Positions 8,189 to 15,661 of a stretch of 64,000 nt of DNA are shown one piece after another. A program made the translations under genes and the position numbers. The notes under the pieces were generated by a model, which ran no database searches, was not told the origin of the DNA, and saw nothing but the letters and a program-made list of their open reading frames with translations. The stretch comes from Pseudomonas profundi (lineage in GTDB: Bacteria > Pseudomonadota > Gammaproteobacteria > Pseudomonadales > Pseudomonadaceae), in NCBI RefSeq assembly GCF_008638305.1, contig NZ_VTPZ01000006.1, forward strand, positions 1-64,000, given 5' to 3'. Every line of letters begins with the position of its first letter. Within the stretch, counting starts at the first letter, position 1.

Positions 8189-9472
8189 ATGTCGGAAAAT
8201 TGGTATAAGTCTCGCAGCTATCTGCACTTTGACCGCCCGATCAACCAAGCTGCTGCGCGAGAGATAGTCTCCAATTGTAAGACTGTTGCCCAGCATGCCT
8301 TTTACCCGTTCATTCGATACGTCGCGAAAACACAAAAAGTGTTTTTTGACAAAAGCGTTGGAAGGGTCGTTAGAAAAGACCCCAAGGAACGACCGATCTC
8401 CTACGCTGCGCACGTCGACAGCCATATCTATTCGTACTACTGCGAGCGGCTGAACCAAGCCTACGAGGCCCACCTTGCAAAGGCCACCTTTTCCTCTGCC
8501 GTTCTAGCGTTTCGGTCTCTTGGCAAAAGCAATATTGAATTCGCGCGGGATGCGTTCCTGGATATCACAGCACGAGAGTCCTGCTGTGTCATCGCTATCG
8601 ATATCAAGGGCTTCTTTGACAACCTAGACCATGCGCACCTGAAAACTGCCTGGCAGACACTTTTAGGCTCCAGCCGCTTACCCGAAGATCACTACGCGGT
8701 GTATCGTTCCCTCACCAAATATTCGTTTGTTTACAGAGAGAAAGTTTATGACATTTTGGGGCTTTCAAAAAACAATCCCAAGCAAGGCCGTAAGCGAATC
8801 TGCGAGCCCCATGAATTTCGCGACATGGTCCGTGATGGCGGTCTGATCGAGACCAATAAGGTCAAAAAGGGTATCCCGCAAGGCTCACCCATCAGCGCTC
8901 TGCTATCCAATGTGTACATGATGGGTTTCGATGGGCAGATTCACGGCTATGCTCAATCCTGCGGCGGCGCCTACTACCGCTACTGCGACGACGTGCTGCT
9001 GATAGTTCCGTTGGCGAAAGAAATAGAGGCAAAAATTCTAATAGAACAGCGCGTCAATGCCATTGGACTGGAGATTCAAGAGGCAAAGACGGAGACATGC
9101 AAGTTCACTCGATCGGCCAAGGGGTTAAGCACCGATCGTCCACTTCAATACTTGGGCTTTGTTTTCGACGGGACCAATATCCACCTACGCTCATCGTCAC
9201 TGGCTCGTTATCAGGATCGTGTAAATAAAGGTGTTCGGCTGGCGGGGAAACGCATGGACAAGGTTAACGCCAAGCGGACAGCCAGAGGGCAATCGCCCCG
9301 CCCGATGTTTCTTAAGAAATTATACAAGCGGTACTCGTACCTTGGCCGAAGAAATTTCATCTCGTACGGCTACCGGGCCGCGAAGACCATGAATTCCTCT
9401 TCAATCAAGAAGCAGCTCAAGCCCCACTGGGAAAGGCTTCGCGAGCGTATTTGTGAAGTCCAAGGCGAATGA
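8189..9472 (+). CDS. drt2: Antiviral reverse transcriptase, Drt2-like (UG2 group)
   Basis: A 427-residue RNA-directed DNA polymerase. Start ATG 8189 has AAGGAAG at 8175-8181; a TTG three bases earlier (8186) is also in frame. RT motifs in order: AIDIKGFFDNLDH with D138 and D144 (motif A), KKGIPQGSPISALLSN with QGSP at 231-234 (motif B), YRYCDDVLLIV with D267-D268 (motif C), then LQYLGFVF. The N-terminus (WYKSRSYLHFD) and the single-domain size match what I recall of Drt2 proteins. Group II intron maturase features (domain X followed by an HNH) are absent. Drt2 is known to copy an upstream ncRNA by rolling-circle reverse transcription and to build a toxic repetitive gene on phage infection. 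RT identity is certain; the Drt2 subgroup is likely and should be confirmed by phylogeny. Confidence 0.82.
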   Translation: MSENWYKSRSYLHFDRPINQAAAREIVSNCKTVAQHAFYPFIRYVAKTQKVFFDKSVGRVVRKDPKERPISYAAHVDSHIYSYYCERLNQAYEAHLAKATFSSAVLAFRSLGKSNIEFARDAFLDITARESCCVIAIDIKGFFDNLDHAHLKTAWQTLLGSSRLPEDHYAVYRSLTKYSFVYREKVYDILGLSKNNPKQGRKRICEPHEFRDMVRDGGLIETNKVKKGIPQGSPISALLSNVYMMGFDGQIHGYAQSCGGAYYRYCDDVLLIVPLAKEIEAKILIEQRVNAIGLEIQEAKTETCKFTRSAKGLSTDRPLQYLGFVFDGTNIHLRSSSLARYQDRVNKGVRLAGKRMDKVNAKRTARGQSPRPMFLKKLYKRYSYLGRRNFISYGYRAAKTMNSSSIKKQLKPHWERLRERICEVQGE

Positions 9473-10085
9473 CGGACGGCCCGAAAGAGAGCCGCGAGAG
9501 CGAGCCATGGCGATGAACCGTGGCCGATAGTTCAACCGACCAGTGCAGCTATTTCGTTTAGCTTCTCATCCGGCGCGAATTGCCCGATGTCTTTTTTTAT
9601 TCTGGTCCATGGCAGACACCTGCGCCGCTGCCCGAAAATGGTTCGCGGCGCTCGCTCATCCCACTGCAACAATCGAAACGTCACTTCTTCCGAACGGCCT
9701 CTCGTTTATGACACAGGTGATAGAGCGCGATTCAAGGGATACTATTTCAGATGAGAGCGAGGCTATGTGGACTCGTTTCGTGAGAGCGACATGTCGTTGG
9801 GCGCTGGTCCTCGGTTGATATCCCTTCGTGGTTTTACCCACATTTCGCCGCTCTCTCTCAATGATGCAAAGCGCTATTGAGAGAGAAAACAGCGGAATTT
9901 GTGTCATTTTCCGCCTTTGAACAACTATTGGGAGAGTCTTGCCGCTGCTTTGCTCGTATCGTGGTATTACCCACAAACCCGGTTTGGGCACGTGTTGAGC
10001 GCAAAAAAGACCCGCAGGAGGCTGCACCAGAGGAAGCTGGGTTCGTACAGCCAACTAGCTTTGATGAGCGTAGCTCGCCCAGGAT
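9473..10085. other. Intergenic 613 bp, no convincing gene
   Basis: Short open frames on both strands (for example + 9543-9818 and - 9656-10054) have no recognisable product or good start. The only clear structure is the inverted repeat at 9853-9885. Confidence 0.4.
9853..9885. repeat. Perfect 10-bp inverted repeat with 13-nt loop
   Basis: CTCTCTCAAT (9853-9862) is the exact reverse complement of ATTGAGAGAG (9876-9885), with loop GATGCAAAGCGCT. An A-rich stretch follows rather than a T tract on the + strand, so it is not an obvious + strand terminator. It could be a terminator read from the other side or a recombination or protein-binding site. Confidence 0.5.
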
Positions 10086-10304
10086 TCAGCTGTAGTCGAC
10101 GCTGGAGCTCAAAAAATTTCTTCCGAGCCCGCCATCGTCGCGTTCCTCGGTGCGAGCTGCTCGCCACACTTCGTCGGTAGTTGGATAATGTCTGAGGAGG
10201 CGATTCGCCTCATTGCGTATGCTTTCAGACACAGCTTCGTTGCATCGCAACGCTATTAAGAACTCGCGTGTTTGAAGAACCGAGCGAGTACGTTCGCTAG
10301 GCAT
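10086..10304 (-). CDS. BPSL0761-family-like small protein, copy 1
   Basis: A 72-residue protein that is clearly a paralogue of the product of 10779-10997: both share ERTRS, QTREFLIAL, LLRHYPT and a C-terminal FLSSS block in the same order. The family, as I recall it, is a small uncharacterised protein common in Pseudomonas and Burkholderia accessory regions. No cysteine pairs, signal peptide or membrane segment is present; the sequence looks helical. Start ATG 10304 lacks an obvious Shine-Dalgarno. Unlike copy 2 it has no CxxC partner gene in front of it. Function unknown. Confidence 0.6.
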   Translation of the reverse strand: MPSERTRSVLQTREFLIALRCNEAVSESIRNEANRLLRHYPTTDEVWRAARTEERDDGGLGRNFLSSSVDYS

Positions 10305-10778
10305 CGTCGTCAGCTACACCAGGTTGGTCATTCATGATGGATGTCCCATTTCGAATGGAAACAGAGGCTCGCATGGTATTACATTCGAAGGTCACGATTC
10401 CCCTTTAGAGAGAGTAAGGCTCGTCTTCGAAGCGACCACTGCAGAAGTCTCCGACGCCATCTTTGATGGCGAACTCCGTCTCCAGTGCACGCTTGTGTTC
10501 GTAAGGGATGCCGGGTTCCGGATGGTCGCGGCGATTGGTGAAGGGAAACCGAGACAATGCTCATGGTTAGATCTCGTTTATTCGGGTGAGCCGGCGCAGC
10601 ATACGTTTTAGATTATCGTAACGGTCTCATGCTTAGCTATAAGCGACACGGGACTAAAGGAGGGCGCGAGATGACGGTCACTGCACAAGGCCACTCCAGT
10701 CGAAACGCTGTATCGTATTACTTGGGTCCTCACCTTGCGCCACCGCTCTTGCTGTCACCGTCTCAGAGTTGCAGACTG
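10305..10778. other. Intergenic 474 bp between the two small paralogues
   Basis: A + strand frame at 10324-10611 (95 codons, only a TTG start) reads smoothly near its end (SWLDLVYSGEPAQ) but has no family I recognise and no good ribosome binding site. It may be a decayed gene. Nothing else is supportable. Confidence 0.25.
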
Positions 10779-10997
10779 CTAGTCGAAGCTCGAACTGAGG
10801 AAGCGGCCCATAAGACCTTCTCCGCGCGATTCTTCTTTTTTCCCGGCGAGTAAAACCTCTTCAGCAGTCGGATAATGCCGTAGTAAGCGATAAGCTTGAT
10901 CACGTACGCTTTCGGGCAAAGATTTATTTTGATGCAAAGCGATTAGAAACTCTCTGGTTTGAATAATGGAGCGGGTTCGTTCGTCGGGCATCGTCAT
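10779..10997 (-). CDS. BPSL0761-family-like small protein, copy 2
   Basis: A 72-residue product (MTMPDERTRSIIQTREFLIAL...) related to the protein encoded at 10086-10304. The ATG at 10997 overlaps the stop of the upstream CxxC gene (ATGA), so the two are translationally coupled; an in-frame ATG two codons later is an alternative start. It is predicted soluble and helical. Function is unknown; the consistent pairing with a small metal-binding-like protein suggests they act together. Confidence 0.68.
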   Translation of the reverse strand: MTMPDERTRSIIQTREFLIALHQNKSLPESVRDQAYRLLRHYPTAEEVLLAGKKEESRGEGLMGRFLSSSFD

Positions 10998-11302
10998 GTT
11001 TTGTCCTCATCGTGGTTGCCGTTCTCAACTATCAAACCCAAGCGGGCGTCTGCGCTAGGGTCGTAGTCATCCTCGAACATGACATGCGAGCGCCGTAGCT
11101 GCTTGACATAGCCTAATGTTCCAAAGAAACAGCTTTCGCATAGCCGCACCTCGTATTTTTCGCCGTCATGTTGAGAAGACGGACCCCAATCGGCCTGCAG
11201 CGTAGCGAATTCCAGGTGGTCGCCTGCGGTGGAGCCGCAACGGCACGCATCACACCCGCGTTTCGCGGTGGTCGCCCATTTCTGTTCTCGAATCGTTTTC
11301 AT
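10994..11302 (-). CDS. Small CxxC...CxxC protein, conserved accessory-region hypothetical
   Basis: A 102-residue protein with CDAC near residue 18 and CESC near residue 54, a likely zinc-binding pair, and an acidic C-terminus (FEDDYDPSADA). It is the first gene of a two-gene unit, its stop overlapping the start of the BPSL0761-like gene. I recall similar proteins beside that family in pseudomonad islands but know of no assigned function. Start ATG 11302 has no strong Shine-Dalgarno. Confidence 0.65.
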   Translation of the reverse strand: MKTIREQKWATTAKRGCDACRCGSTAGDHLEFATLQADWGPSSQHDGEKYEVRLCESCFFGTLGYVKQLRRSHVMFEDDYDPSADARLGLIVENGNHDEDKT

Positions 11303-11517
11303 GTCGAGCAGTCTCGTTCAGTCGGGGGAGCCGGTACGCTAGTGCGACCGACCAGCCTAGATTGCCGCTTCCGTTCCAGAAGGATAGCTGTGAGAGTCCA
11401 GTGCTCAAAAGCGTTGTTTTTTAAATATTCAGCAGGCTTGGTACGCAGGGATCTAGCGAGCGTATGAAGCTCAATTCTAACATTTCTTCGATATAACAGT
11501 TAGCCGTCTACATAAGT
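11303..11517. other. Right end of the island, no gene
   Basis: No coding sequence is supportable. Element-end signals (attachment core, recombinase binding repeats) should lie here, close to 11517, but I cannot define them without the other end or an empty site. Confidence 0.4.
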
Positions 11518-12018
11518 CAGGATCCCTATCACGGCCCGGGCCAGGCGCATGGCCTGTCCTTTTCAGTGCCGCCGGGTATACCCCCACCGCCCTCCTTGAA
11601 GAATATCTTCAAGGAGATTGAACGCGACCTTGGGTTGATTCCACCCCGGCATGGTTGTCTGGAAAGCTGGGCCGGACAGGGCGTGCTTCTGCTTAATGCA
11701 GTACTGACTGTTGAACACAGCCTGGCCGGCTCGCACGCCAAGCGCGGCTGGGAACGTTTGACGACCCGCATAATCGAAGTGCTTAACGAACAGTGCGAGA
11801 ATCTGGTATTCATGTTGTGGGGAGCGTATGCGCAGAAGAAGGGCGCGCAGATCGATGCATCCAGACATCTGGTATTGACCTCGGCTCATCCTTCACCCCT
11901 GTCTGCGCACCGTGGTTTCATAGGTAACGGTCATTTTTCCGCTGCCAACGGGTATCTGCAGGAACATGGCCGTCATCCCGTTGATTGGACTCTGCCCGAC
12001 TGCGGGTCGACTCCCTGA
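11518..12018 (+). pseudogene. ung: Uracil-DNA glycosylase, 5'-truncated by the island
   Basis: The frame encodes the C-terminal 166 residues of a family 1 uracil-DNA glycosylase, which removes uracil from DNA. It begins exactly at the water-activating motif [12 protein letters not shown], followed by the PPSLKN uracil-side loop, [16 protein letters not shown] and the DNA-intercalating [10 protein letters not shown] loop. About 62 N-terminal residues are missing. The codons before CAG 11518 (CAG TTA GCC GTC TAC ATA AGT) do not resemble Ung and are preceded by an in-frame TAA at 11494, with no usable start in between. ATG or GTG starts further in would lose the catalytic Asp. The fragment should therefore be inactive. 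The missing 5' part probably lies beyond the left end of the island. Confidence 0.9.
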
Positions 12019-12076
12019 CAGGTCGTTTTCAGTAGACAGGTGGCCCATGTGCCGGCCCGCCAGAGAGGAGATTGTT

Positions 12077-12892
12077 ATGGAGCACGTACCTCAACCCTAC
12101 ACCGCCTTGGTTCCTCGCACAGACAAGCTGGTCGTGCAGAAAGTCGGGCACACAGCGCTGGTGACCATCGATAACCCGCCTGCCCACACCTGGGATTCAG
12201 ATACGCTGCACGGCCTCTATGAGCTTGTTGACCATCTCAATCACGATCCTGAAATTTATGCCGTGGTGCTTACCGGGCGGGGCAATCAGTTCTTCTCGGC
12301 GGGCGCCGATCTCAAATTGTTTGCCGAGGGTGACAAGGCCAGGGCGAGGATGCTGGCCCGGCTGTTTGGTCAGGCATTCGAAGCGCTACGGGATTTTTCA
12401 GGTGTGACCATCGCAGCCATCAATGGTTATGCGCTGGGTGGCGGTTTGGAGTGCGCGCTGGCCTGCGATATTCGTATCGCCGAACGCCAGGCCCAACTCG
12501 GCCTGCCGGAAGCCGGGGTCGGCCTGTTGCCCTGTGCGGGTGGTACTCAGGCATTGTCCTGGCTGGTAGGCGAGGGCTGGGCCAAGCGCATGATCCTCTG
12601 CGGTGAGCGAGTCGATGGCGTGAAAGCCGAACGGATAGGGCTGGTTGAGGAAGTGGTTGAGGAAGGGCAGGCGGTGACCACTGCGCTGCGGCTGGCGGCT
12701 CAGGTTGCGCGGCAAAGTCCGTTGGCGGTGCGACATTGCAAGCAGCTGATCCAGGGCGCACGCCATCGGCCAATGAACAGTATGCTCACAGAGGAGCGTG
12801 AGCGCTTTGTTGATCTGTTCGACGCTGAGGATACACTCGAGGGCATCAACGCCTTTCTCGACAAGCGCCCGCCGCAATGGACCAACCGCTAG
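12077..12892 (+). CDS. Enoyl-CoA hydratase/isomerase family (crotonase) protein
   Basis: A 271-residue crotonase-fold enzyme, probably hydrating a 2-enoyl-CoA in fatty-acid breakdown. Start ATG 12077 has AGAGGAG six bases upstream, so the longer upstream frame is ignored. Oxyanion-hole segments are visible as SAGADLK and GGGLECALACD, and both acidic residues typical of hydratases are present (Glu in GGLECA and Glu in GLPEAGVGL). It follows ung as in other pseudomonads, where an enoyl-CoA hydratase gene sits near ung. The exact acyl-CoA substrate cannot be told. Confidence 0.85.
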   Translation: MEHVPQPYTALVPRTDKLVVQKVGHTALVTIDNPPAHTWDSDTLHGLYELVDHLNHDPEIYAVVLTGRGNQFFSAGADLKLFAEGDKARARMLARLFGQAFEALRDFSGVTIAAINGYALGGGLECALACDIRIAERQAQLGLPEAGVGLLPCAGGTQALSWLVGEGWAKRMILCGERVDGVKAERIGLVEEVVEEGQAVTTALRLAAQVARQSPLAVRHCKQLIQGARHRPMNSMLTEERERFVDLFDAEDTLEGINAFLDKRPPQWTNR

Positions 12893-12955
12893 GTATCGGG
12901 ACTGGGCCAGCCCCGCTAAACATTGGCAGTCCTCGAACTGCCAATGCCAACCATA

Positions 12956-13786
12956 TCAGGCCAGAAGCTGCATCGCGGCTTCCATCTCCGCGGACAGATC
13001 CTCGTCTTCGCCTTCGCTCTGCGTCAGTCCCAGCTTGGTAAAGGAGGGCAGGCTGTTCCAATCCATCTCGGTGAACGGATGGTCTGTCCCGCTCAGGCTT
13101 TGCAGCATTGCTACCTGGATGATGTCGGCGTAGTCGGTTGCTTCGGAATCACGCTGAAAATCCAGATGCTGCGAAGGGATGCGGCGCAGCGGCAGGGGAA
13201 AGTCCCAGGCGTCGAGAATACGATCGCCGAGCAGAGGATGCAGGCGCTCGATGACCAGATCCAGGCTCGCTGGGTCACGCAGCAGTTCATCATGCTCCTC
13301 GGCATAGCTGAGTATGGGCAGCACGCCGATCTGGTGCACCAGTCCGCCGAGTGTTGCCTGGTCGGGTTTGAGCCGCGTGTAATGACGACACAGCACGTGA
13401 CTGATGCCTGCAACTTCCAGGCTGCGGGTCCAGACCAGCCGCATCTTCTGGTCGATGACATCCGAGGTGGCCTGGAACATTTGCGCCATGGCCAGACCGG
13501 TGGCCAGGTTGGCGGTATAGCTGATGCCCATTCGGTTGACGGCCATGGACAGGTCGGTTATTTCCTGTCGAGTGCGCAGCAGTGGACTATTGACCACCTT
13601 GATCAGACGCGCACTCAAGGCTGCGTCATTGCTGATTTCCTGCACCAGCGCTGGAATGGATACGTCTGGATCTTCTGCAGCTTCCCGGACGCGCAAGGCA
13701 ACCTCGGGTAGGGTTGGCAGAACCAGCTGGTCCCTGTCGATAGCGTCCATCAGTTGGGTTTGCACCCGTTCAGCCAGATCTGTCAT
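12956..13786 (-). CDS. HDOD-domain signal transduction protein
   Basis: A 276-residue HDOD protein (a helical HD-related output domain found in bacterial signalling). The domain covers most of the length, with LPTLPEVALRV near the start and AALSARLIKVVNS, a typical HDOD helix, near residue 65. The metal-binding HD pair of phosphohydrolases is not evident. I start at ATG 13786, eight bases after AAGGGA; a TTG at 13804 overlaps the ygfZ stop and is less likely. It is co-directional with and directly downstream of ygfZ, so the two are probably co-transcribed. Confidence 0.8.
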   Translation of the reverse strand: MTDLAERVQTQLMDAIDRDQLVLPTLPEVALRVREAAEDPDVSIPALVQEISNDAALSARLIKVVNSPLLRTRQEITDLSMAVNRMGISYTANLATGLAMAQMFQATSDVIDQKMRLVWTRSLEVAGISHVLCRHYTRLKPDQATLGGLVHQIGVLPILSYAEEHDELLRDPASLDLVIERLHPLLGDRILDAWDFPLPLRRIPSQHLDFQRDSEATDYADIIQVAMLQSLSGTDHPFTEMDWNSLPSFTKLGLTQSEGEDEDLSAEMEAAMQLLA

Positions 13787-13800
13787 CACAAAATCCCTTG

Positions 13801-14823
13801 TCAATTTTCCCTTTCGGCTTCGCTGGCTATCAGTTCGGACTCATAGGGGAGATCCGCCATGGTAAGCAAGGGGCCGCCACTGTCTGCCACGCTCATCGTG
13901 GTCAATTGTGCCGCATCCTTCTGCAGGACGGCCAGCATTTCTACAATATGGTTGCTGCGCGCGGCGACGACTACCTCGCCAAGCAGTTTGCCGTTATCCC
14001 GGTCGACAATAGGTGTGCCTGGAGGAGGTGGTGCGTCGCCAGCCAGTAGCAGTCGATACATGCGGCGTTTGAGTTTGCCCAGATACTGCATGCGCGCGAC
14101 GATTTCCTGTCCGGTATAACAGCCCTTGCGGAAGCTGACACCGCCCAGCTGTTGCAAATTGAGCATCTGCGGAATGAAGCTTTCGTAGGTGGATTGGGTT
14201 ACCTCGCCGATCCCCGCGCGGATCTGGCGCACTTGCCATGCTTCAGTGGCTGCCGGTGTAGCGCTCTGGCACAGGCTGTCCAGGGTCGGCTGAGCTTCAG
14301 CGGCGGACAGCCAGATCTCGAAGGCGTCTTCGGCCAGCCGGACCACCAGGGTGCGGCCGGTGTGTGCTACCTCATTGCTGCGGCCGGGCACTGCAAGATT
14401 GGCGGTGCGCAGCGCCTCTTGCGCGTCGGGCCCCCATAGGCCAAGGCCAACCCAGTCGGCGGTGGCGTCGGTCAGCGCTGTCTTGAAAAACACCGCGTAC
14501 TTGCTTAGCTCGCTGACCTGGCTGGACACCAGCTCGCGGTTCATACACAGCAGAAACTCGTCCTCGCCTGAGTTGAGCAGACGAAAGCTTGATTGCATGC
14601 GGCCTTTGGGGTTGCAACGCGCGCCAAGCGTACTCACGTCAGCGGTAACCTTGTCGAGGTCGCAGGTCACCTGCCCTTGCAGGAATTTTCTCGGATCAGC
14701 GCCGCGGACGCTCATGACGCCCTGGTGCGCAAGCCACGTAACGGTGGTCCCGTCCGATTCGGCGTCTGCCTGCCGAGGAAACCGGTCAGACAGGAAGGAG
14801 TGAAGGTCATTTGCCTGGGTCAT
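13801..14823 (-). CDS. ygfZ: Folate-binding tRNA-modifying/Fe-S maintenance protein YgfZ
   Basis: A 340-residue protein of the GcvT-like family that binds tetrahydrofolate and supports iron-sulfur enzymes such as MiaB. The family signature K-G-C-Y-T-G-Q-E is at residues 233-240, with the conserved Cys235. Length fits the E. coli protein (326). It is divergent from sdhE across a 147-bp gap, an arrangement kept in many pseudomonads, and both gene products serve flavin or Fe-S enzyme maturation. Confidence 0.93.
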   Translation of the reverse strand: MTQANDLHSFLSDRFPRQADAESDGTTVTWLAHQGVMSVRGADPRKFLQGQVTCDLDKVTADVSTLGARCNPKGRMQSSFRLLNSGEDEFLLCMNRELVSSQVSELSKYAVFFKTALTDATADWVGLGLWGPDAQEALRTANLAVPGRSNEVAHTGRTLVVRLAEDAFEIWLSAAEAQPTLDSLCQSATPAATEAWQVRQIRAGIGEVTQSTYESFIPQMLNLQQLGGVSFRKGCYTGQEIVARMQYLGKLKRRMYRLLLAGDAPPPPGTPIVDRDNGKLLGEVVVAARSNHIVEMLAVLQKDAAQLTTMSVADSGGPLLTMADLPYESELIASEAEREN

Positions 14824-14919
14824 GGGATTCCAAATGTCGGTGAATTGGCCTGTTACATCATAGGATCAGGCGGGGCTATTTGTCAGTCTGTCGGTGCGAC
14901 TGCAGATGCGACTTGCGGC

Positions 14920-14925
14920 TATAAT
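14920..14925 (+). promoter_or_regulatory. Probable -10 element of the sdhE promoter
   Basis: A perfect TATAAT at 14920-14925, 46 bp before the sdhE start, in the divergent ygfZ-sdhE spacer. The -35 region 16-18 bp upstream is poor, so an activator or weak basal use is possible. Confidence 0.45.
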
Positions 14926-14970
14926 GAACCCGAACCTAAAGAAGCTTTCAAACCTGTTATGGAGATGTCG

Positions 14971-15225
14971 ATGTCGGCCGAAGTGGAATTTAAGCGTTTG
15001 TACTGGCACAGCCGCCGCGGCATGCTCGAACTGGATGTACTGCTTCTGCCTTTTCTTGAAGAAGCCTACCGCGATCTGGAAGCCGCGGATAAAGAGCGTT
15101 ATCGGATGCTGCTCGAATGCGAGGACCAGGATATGTTTGGCTGGTTCATGCAGCGCAGCGAGCCGGAAGACGCGGATCTCAAACGCATCGTGAGGATGAT
15201 ATTGGATCGTGTCCAGCCCAAGTGA
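14971..15225 (+). CDS. sdhE: FAD assembly factor SdhE
   Basis: An 84-residue protein that promotes covalent flavin attachment to succinate dehydrogenase SdhA. The signature R15-R16-G17-M18-x-E20-x-D22 (RRGMLELD) is intact. ATG 14971 is chosen because GGAG lies at 14961-14964 with 6-nt spacing; in-frame ATGs at 14959 and 14965 would place that GGAG inside or at the start of the gene. Its end overlaps the following ygfX-like gene by 17 bp, matching the ygfY-ygfX (cptB-cptA) order of E. coli. Confidence 0.93.
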   Translation: MSAEVEFKRLYWHSRRGMLELDVLLLPFLEEAYRDLEAADKERYRMLLECEDQDMFGWFMQRSEPEDADLKRIVRMILDRVQPK

Positions 15226-15661
15226 TTTTCTCATGCTTAAACGTCAGCCCTCCCGTCTTCTCGGTGGGGTGCTCCTGGTCATGTCGCTGTTGGCAGTGAT
15301 GGCGCTTTATCGCAGCAGTCTCCCGGGGGTGTACGCCGGGCTGTCTGCGGCAGCAGTACTGGCTTACTGCTGGTGGGTGTGGCCGCGCCAGATCAGTTTG
15401 CAGCACGCTCATTCGGTGACCGGGCTGCGCTTTGACAGTCATGGCTGGCACGTACTGCGTCGCGACGGTTCGGAGGCTGGCGCAAGCCTGCAACCCGATA
15501 CCTTTGTCAGCGCTTTTCTGGTGGTGGTGCGGTTGCGCGAGCCGGGTCGATGGTTGCCAGTCTCAGTCATCCTGCCGACTGACTCAGCCCCCGAAGACGC
15601 GCTGCGCCGGCTCAGACTGAGGCTGCGTTTCAGTCGTCAACGCTGGGCGGCTGCAGAATAG
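15209..15661 (+). CDS. ygfX: YgfX/CptA-like membrane protein
   Basis: A 150-residue protein (GTG 15209, or 142 residues from ATG 15233). Two membrane segments (about residues 18-35 and 42-58) are followed by a basic cytoplasmic domain ending [14 protein letters not shown]. In E. coli ygfX (cptA) follows ygfY (sdhE) and was reported as the toxin of a type IV pair that inhibits FtsZ/MreB polymerisation; whether this homologue does that is unknown. Its 3' end overlaps the convergent nadB gene by 32 bp. Confidence 0.75.
   Translation: MSSPSDFLMLKRQPSRLLGGVLLVMSLLAVMALYRSSLPGVYAGLSAAAVLAYCWWVWPRQISLQHAHSVTGLRFDSHGWHVLRRDGSEAGASLQPDTFVSAFLVVVRLREPGRWLPVSVILPTDSAPEDALRRLRLRLRFSRQRWAAAE

Larger units (their letters stand above)
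1..11517. mobile_element. Genomic (defence) island interrupting ung; left end outside the window
   Basis: The stretch carries recombinase genes, an MmeI-like restriction-modification gene, a GHKL-nuclease fusion, a Drt2-type reverse transcriptase and small mobile-region genes, separated by long non-coding gaps, and it is visibly more AT-rich than the dense core that follows. The right boundary is placed where sequence coding for uracil-DNA glycosylase begins without its 5' part, at codon CAG of the QDPYHG motif (11518). An in-frame TAA at 11494 precedes it. The left boundary is not in view. That the recombinase genes at 1-1835 moved this element is inferred from their position near one end. 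Confidence 0.75.

Noticed and set aside
7922..8473. 183-codon minus-strand frame upstream of and into the Drt2 gene
   Set aside because: Over half overlaps the RT coding sequence antisense and no protein motif is visible; only its stop-free non-coding part is kept as a finding.
8189..9472. Group II intron or retron interpretation of the RT
   Set aside because: No maturase domain X or HNH endonuclease, no intron-like RNA ends after the gene, and the sequence resembles Drt2 rather than retron RTs.
11966..12076. Upstream extension of the enoyl-CoA hydratase frame
   Set aside because: It overlaps the ung 3' end in another frame, while ATG 12077 has an ideal ribosome binding site.
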